Positions 49,601 through 52,587 of a stretch of 52,587 nt of DNA are shown piece by piece (positions within the stretch are counted from its first letter, which is position 1; the number at the start of each line of letters is the position of its first letter). The notes under the pieces are model-generated. The model did not search any database, was not told the DNA's origin, and was given only the letters and a program-made list of their open reading frames with translations. A program made the position numbers and the translations under genes. The stretch spans positions 1 to 52,587 of the forward strand of contig SOJX01000053.1 in the NCBI GenBank assembly GCA_004376375.1. The letters are read 5' to 3'. This stretch comes from Planctomycetota bacterium. GTDB lineage: Bacteria; Planctomycetota; E44-bin39.

Positions 49601-49701
49601 GTTTCAGCTCGCCCGGCTACAAGGTAAAAAATATTCAGTTGACCATCCAGGGCAATCAAAAGGGATGCCCGGCCGTCGTCCTCGAGAAGGAGCCGGAATA
49701 A
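46639..49701 (+). CDS. Surface protein with about ten carboxypeptidase-regulatory-like domains, 1020 aa
   Basis: An N-terminal hydrophobic helix (about 5-24) exports or anchors the protein. A low-complexity Gly/Arg/Asp/Thr linker (about 30-160) follows. From about residue 163 to the end there are roughly ten tandem beta-sandwich domains of the CarboxypepD_reg-like type. Each starts with a pattern like SGTVLNPAGQPQPGAKV (for example SGRIVDVF, SGTIVNEYENP, SGRVIDETTREP, KGFVVNAAGDK, HGQVIVGENPAP, TGTVMNTNGSP). Each has a DxxGxF turn (NNEGVFVI, DNGAFII, DLQGAFRV) and a (S/A)PG(T/K/E)Y edge strand. No enzyme domain is present, so it is structural or adhesive. Start has GGGGGA upstream. It is 17 bp after prfB and may share its transcript. 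Confidence 0.85.
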   Translation: MKKTLFWLLFLAIPVVAVIIITLGSEPADRESLPTPVVGLSASPDAKKTADDTKDSAAKRRTADDKTGTSTSDPEKTRGGGRDRGDGYGDDPDGRRRKGDSTSGGTRGGKGTAGGTPASNIRAGGTSRKKSGTSKTPEGTAVTGGGATVEVEEVEKEPENIPPASLSGRIVDVFRHPIRGAAIIVEGETVNCRASSGLNGIFNLENITPSTSFCLTVTAIGMIDYVKEGLSLGSGEHRNIGEIKLSSNGSLRIYVMSEGSHPVPDARVKLEVVSSNWVEGLDVHHKELSSKHTDLYGLAAFDRIAPGEYEIEVTHPDYATSRVREINIGGEGSQDVNVKLVNQVTISGTIVNEYENPFPGVKVEAHSHIIGASFKQHVFSDDKGNYAVPVQPRSRCRVIVSAYGYKTKTYINVQAGTHGYDIKMEPEPGFFLSGRVIDETTREPIKKFAINDQWFDNASGTFRVRRTPGQHTITVSAHGYAQKKVTFQMPQSGEFELPDIEMTRGAMISGTVLNPAGQPQPGAKVTVHNTNCADDTNNEGVFVIYHIPAGDHKAIATHPDYGAGEVNVPGLVEGGNAAGLVIRLKAGGFSVKGFVVNAAGDKLNGALVQVIGTNYSATTDDNGAFIISGLPNQKIRLKASLEGYLPKETGELTAAAEPPAVTITLSSPTIIHGQVIVGENPAPEGVEVKLLDVHRKPRVTLTDNEGKYVFNDLSPGTYYVGIPSMFLVRRRVDLAEGEPVQKNFKASPVVWTGTVMNTNGSPVPNAFVNVFRQDNWALITSFTADLQGAFRVPYLKPGKYVLHLSKTSCVTNYFSLDVEMPDEPGEFRSDLYYLPTPGKMLIRVTFPDGSSAANLDLRIEEMGPSVPNMHAGLGSTNASGISIVEYLITVPHRACVISWKDHKYDKPGVSYSPVVEILENGSAVETEVVVEPVGKRLFGKVSVSDGDRPDYLYTWVLDENGHLLDHTPYSNTDKYWIDSIPPGPCTVRFSSPGYKVKNIQLTIQGNQKGCPAVVLEKEPE

Positions 49702-49760
49702 ACAACCGGACGCGACGGATGTTCGGGGAATTACTGATTCCAAAAGAGGTAAAATAAATT

Positions 49761-51413
49761 ATGTCAATGCAACTTTCTATCGGGAAAACACTGACTCTCA
49801 TCTTCCTTGCCGGTCTTCTACTCTACGGCTGCAGCAGGAAAAGCGGCGACAAAATCATGTTCCCTTCGCCTGCGAAGGCCGGGAACCCGTCGCCGGCGGA
49901 CGCTTCAACTGACGCATCCATTAATACCGACCTGACGTGGAACACCGCCGCCATGGCAGATTCCTACGATGTATACTTCGGTACAGTTGAATCGTCGGTG
50001 ACAAACGCCACAAGTGCAAGCCCGGAATTCAAAGGAAATCAGACCGGTACGGCCTACACGCCCGGAGCCCTCGCATACTCGACGACCTATTACTGGCGCC
50101 TTGATTCAAAAAATACTTACGGAACCGCGAAAGGCGACGTCTGGTCCTTCACCACCCGCGCACAGCCTTCGGCTGACGCGTGGACCCGGACCTGGGGCGG
50201 TTCCAACGGAGACTATCTCCTTGGAATCGCATTCGATTCAAGCGGAAACGTGTACAGTGCCGGTATAACATTCAGCTTCGGCACCGGCGGATTGGACACC
50301 CTGGCGCTTATGCACAACGAGTTGGGCGAGCTTCAATGGGTAAAAACGTGGGGCGGCAACGGCGGCGAGGAATTATTTGACGTCGCGGTCAGTGAAAGTG
50401 GGATTATGTACTGCGCCGGCTCAAGCGGAAGTTTCGGCGCGGGAAGTACGGACGGCCTGATACTCGAATATAATTCATCGGGTGTACTTCAGAATGCGGT
50501 CACATGGGGAGGTGGAAACGGAGACAGGTTCTCCGGCGTAGCGCTTGATAATGACGGCAACATATATTGCGCCGGCTACACCGTAAGCTTCGGTGCAGGA
50601 GGGTCCGACGCGCTGCTCGTAAAGTTCAACAACTCAAACGAGCTGCAATGGGCGAAGACCTGGGGCGGAGGCAACCACGACGAAATAAGCGGCGTCGCCG
50701 TCGATTTGAACGGCGACATATACTGCGCAGGCTGGACCTACACCTATGGGGCCGGAGACCGGGACGCGCTTCTTCTGAAATACAACAGTTCCGGAGCGCT
50801 GCAATGGGCAAAAACCTGGGGCGGCGGCGAGTGGGACGAGGTTTACGGCGTTGCCGTGGATTCCAACAACAACGTTTATTGTGCCGGAACCACATACGGC
50901 TTTGGCGCAACCAGTTGCGATTCACTGCTGCTGAAGTTCGACGGCACAGGCGTGCTGCAGTGGGCAAGGACCTGGCACGGCAGCGGTCATGACGAAACAG
51001 GCGGCGTCGCGGTGAATTCAGATGGACACGTGTACTGCGCCGGGAACGCCCAGGGGGGTGGCTTCGGACCCGGGGGTGATGACGCACTTGTACTAAAGTA
51101 CGACGGCTCCGGAACGTTGCTCTGGGCGAAGATATGGGGCGGCGACTCCGGTGACAACGCATACGGTGTTGCGGTCAGAGCGGGCGGCAGCCAGCTGGGG
51201 CTTTGTGGAGAAACCCAGAGCTATACGGGCTCATGGCAAGACATCACTTCAGGCATCGGTGCAAACCCAACCGGCACACAAGGCTCGCCTGCCGGGCTTG
51301 AAAGCTCCCCTTCAGGAACTACCGGCGTGGCATCAGGCACTGAAAACTCCCCGACCGGCAGCGAATCGGGCGCAGGCGATTCTGATGCGCTTATTCAGAT
51401 TACAGGACAGTAA
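49761..51413 (+). CDS. Seven-bladed SBBP beta-propeller lipoprotein with FN3-like domain, 550 aa
   Basis: The signal peptide ends LLLYGC (Cys24 lipidated). An FN3-like beta-sandwich follows (about 45-135; TDLTWNTAAMADSYDVYFG, TYYWRLDSKN, VWSFTTRA). Seven repeats of about 52 residues (about 140-550) each have the form W(A/V)KTWGG...GVAVD..GN(I/V)YCAG....G..DALLLKYN.SG.LQ, the SBBP propeller signature. Blades 2 to 6 share YCAG. Blade 7 carries an extra loop of about 45 residues made of PTGTQGS-like heptapeptides before the final DALIQI strand. Sixty bases separate it from the 1020-aa gene in the same direction. Surface-exposed; function unknown. Confidence 0.87.
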   Translation: MSMQLSIGKTLTLIFLAGLLLYGCSRKSGDKIMFPSPAKAGNPSPADASTDASINTDLTWNTAAMADSYDVYFGTVESSVTNATSASPEFKGNQTGTAYTPGALAYSTTYYWRLDSKNTYGTAKGDVWSFTTRAQPSADAWTRTWGGSNGDYLLGIAFDSSGNVYSAGITFSFGTGGLDTLALMHNELGELQWVKTWGGNGGEELFDVAVSESGIMYCAGSSGSFGAGSTDGLILEYNSSGVLQNAVTWGGGNGDRFSGVALDNDGNIYCAGYTVSFGAGGSDALLVKFNNSNELQWAKTWGGGNHDEISGVAVDLNGDIYCAGWTYTYGAGDRDALLLKYNSSGALQWAKTWGGGEWDEVYGVAVDSNNNVYCAGTTYGFGATSCDSLLLKFDGTGVLQWARTWHGSGHDETGGVAVNSDGHVYCAGNAQGGGFGPGGDDALVLKYDGSGTLLWAKIWGGDSGDNAYGVAVRAGGSQLGLCGETQSYTGSWQDITSGIGANPTGTQGSPAGLESSPSGTTGVASGTENSPTGSESGAGDSDALIQITGQ

Positions 51414-51466
51414 TGCCTTGGTCACAGAACGCAGAGAATCTGAATTCACATCTTCAATGATAACCC

Positions 51467-52417
51467 TTACGGCTCATCGCGCTTGAGGAAGCCGGTCATG
51501 CAGTGCATTGCGCCGCCGCTTTTCTGAATCTCCTTCAGGTCAATCTCAATGACCGTGCAGCCCGAATCCTCAAGGCGCTTCTTCGTCACAGGATTGCCGG
51601 CCGGCATGACAAGCTTCCCCGGCTCCAGCGCGACGACGTTCCCCGGCATATAAAGGTCATCGTCCGACACTTCCAGAATGCGGAAGCCGCGCCCGCGAAG
51701 AACATTAACAGCCGATAAAGGCGTTTCTCTTGCCCTTACAAGCACAAGGTCGCGGTCTACCAGCCCCAGCACCCCGTCGAGATGAACCGTCTTGTAGGGA
51801 AGGTGAAGGCGCACGACCTCGCTGAAACCGGCCTGCCTGAGAGCCCACTCCACCTGCTCCGCGCCCGCCCGGTTCGTTCGCGTTCCCTCCGCCACGAAAG
51901 CAAGCCCGGGCCCCGCCAGCACAGCGTCGGCGCCCTCGAAAATACCGTTGCCGTGCACGGTCATGAGTATCGGAACGCCCAGCCCGGCCAGAGCCTCGGC
52001 GACAAACTTTTCCTCGCCCGCACGCTGCACGGAAGCGGGGCGTGCAACAATCGCTCCTTCGGGCGTCATCAGCATCAGGTCGCGAATGAAGTGAAGGTTC
52101 GGTTTGTCGAGTGGACCGTTCCCCACGTAATGAACCTGCACGCCGCCTGCCCGATATGCTTCCGCCAGCGCGTCATGCTCGGCGCGCGCCTTCCCGGGGT
52201 CCATCACCTCCGCCCACAGCACCCCGTTGGGATCGGTTATATTTTCAATCTCCGGTCCCGGACGGTGCAGCAATACGTCCCGCAACCGTCCGAACTCGGA
52301 AGAAACGCCCCAGCCGCCCCATATTTCTTTCATTTCTTCTTTAAACGCGGCTTCGCGGGCACGCCAGCCTTTACCACCCCTCCGCGCCTCTCCCGCCCCG
52401 CTCAAATCCTTTTCCAT
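51467..52417 (-). CDS. Amidinotransferase-fold enzyme (arginine deiminase / DDAH-like), 316 aa
   Basis: Guanidino-group-modifying enzyme of the pentein fold. Residues visible: SEFGRLRDVLLHRPG, FIRDLMLMTPEGAIVARP (aspartate of the FxRD motif), GNGIFEGADAV (Glu-Gly-Ala-Asp), the catalytic His in KTVHLDGVLGLVD and the catalytic Cys in GGAMHCMTGFL. This set fits dimethylarginine dimethylaminohydrolase or arginine deiminase; the substrate cannot be fixed by eye. The length is shorter than ADI (about 410) and closer to DDAH (about 260-300). ATG at 52417 has GGGAG seven bases upstream. It faces away from the right edge behind a terminator. Confidence 0.85.
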   Translation of the reverse strand: MEKDLSGAGEARRGGKGWRAREAAFKEEMKEIWGGWGVSSEFGRLRDVLLHRPGPEIENITDPNGVLWAEVMDPGKARAEHDALAEAYRAGGVQVHYVGNGPLDKPNLHFIRDLMLMTPEGAIVARPASVQRAGEEKFVAEALAGLGVPILMTVHGNGIFEGADAVLAGPGLAFVAEGTRTNRAGAEQVEWALRQAGFSEVVRLHLPYKTVHLDGVLGLVDRDLVLVRARETPLSAVNVLRGRGFRILEVSDDDLYMPGNVVALEPGKLVMPAGNPVTKKRLEDSGCTVIEIDLKEIQKSGGAMHCMTGFLKRDEP

Positions 52418-52472
52418 TCCATTTCTCCCGTTACTTTTGCCAGGGCCGACCGATAACCTGATATTATTCTGC

Positions 52473-52502
52473 AAAAAACAAGGCAGGCTGAAAACCTGCC
52501 TT
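52473..52502 (-). terminator. Minus-strand rho-independent terminator
   Basis: AAGGCAGG (52480-52487) pairs with CCTGCCTT (52495-52502). On the minus strand the hairpin is followed by a run of six T (52478-52473). It probably ends a minus-strand gene beyond the right edge, just upstream of the amidinotransferase-fold gene. Confidence 0.85.
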
Positions 52503-52587
52503 TACTCGTTTCTCGTTTCTCGTTACTCGTTACTCGTTTCTCGTTTCTCGTTACTCGTTACTCGTTACTCGTTTCTCGTTACTCGTT
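52498..52587. repeat. CTCGTTT/CTCGTTA heptad array, cut by window edge
   Basis: Twelve or more direct heptads CTCGTTT or CTCGTTA run to the end of the window. The two forms alternate irregularly. The array extends beyond the edge. Confidence 0.92.

Noticed and set aside
1..52587. tRNA, rRNA or known riboswitch genes
   Set aside because: No T-arm consensus, cloverleaf pattern or familiar riboswitch core was found in any gap by eye; a covariance-model scan would settle this.

Overview
The window looks like chromosomal DNA from an uncultured Gram-negative-type bacterium, most plausibly a planctomycete or a nearby PVC/candidate-phylum lineage. This is inferred from gene content, not from a marker phylogeny. 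A pilus secretin and many signal-peptide/lipobox proteins imply an outer membrane. The squalene-cyclase-like toroid protein, the seven-bladed SBBP propeller lipoprotein, the stacked carboxypeptidase-regulatory-like domains and a PTS phosphorelay without any sugar permease fit such lineages. Most genes are G+C-rich. No rRNA, tRNA, transposase, integrase or CRISPR array was found.

Layout. 1-1055: a lipoprotein gene between repeat arrays. 1056-5766: an A+T-rich three-gene operon on the minus strand, made of an SPPY-type DNA methyltransferase, a 748-residue protein with two GHKL ATPase modules (an N-terminal MORC/HSP90-like module and a C-terminal histidine kinase) and a receiver-domain protein. 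It is the best candidate here for a poorly described system, possibly defence or epigenetic signalling. 6100-7510: a lipoprotein amidase bracketed by a long inverted repeat. 7807-8151: a probably truncated ORF running into a terminator. 8195-12624: a citrate synthase, aconitase, isocitrate dehydrogenase operon. 12849-20301: an M55 aminopeptidase, a MarR regulator with a visible operator/promoter, a small membrane peptide, an alpha/beta hydrolase, a clostripain-like protease, a toroid protein and an M42 aminopeptidase. 20513-28560: RNase G and a type IV pilus operon (pilM, a miniature PilN-like gene, pilN, pilO, a TPR protein in the pilP position, pilQ). 28826-31915: hpf, EIIA, HPr and EI. 32229-32656: HicBA toxin-antitoxin. 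33019-37812: ndk, rqcH with two paralogous lipoproteins and a membrane protein, and a HIT hydrolase. 38007-52417: large surface lipoproteins, a coiled-coil protein, an ankyrin protein, acyl-CoA dehydrogenase, a YkgJ-type cysteine-cluster protein, release factor 2 and an amidinotransferase-fold enzyme.

The most unusual property is in the non-coding DNA. Almost every intergenic gap carries degenerate tandem arrays with a 7-bp (sometimes 8-bp) period. Each array uses its own word, such as CGAGTTT, CGGATTT, CAGCTAT, GAAGTAT, CTCGTTT or CCGAATAA. Many are folded into long inverted pairs. They begin directly after stop codons, end a few bases from -35 boxes, and in places supply C-terminal codons, a Shine-Dalgarno sequence or a start codon. 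A second class consists of compact palindromes (GTAGGGGC-type, GGGCGGGTC-type, GCGCCAC-type), and one related palindrome sits in frame inside rqcH. Sigma70-like promoters, mostly with 17-bp spacers, can be read upstream of many operons.
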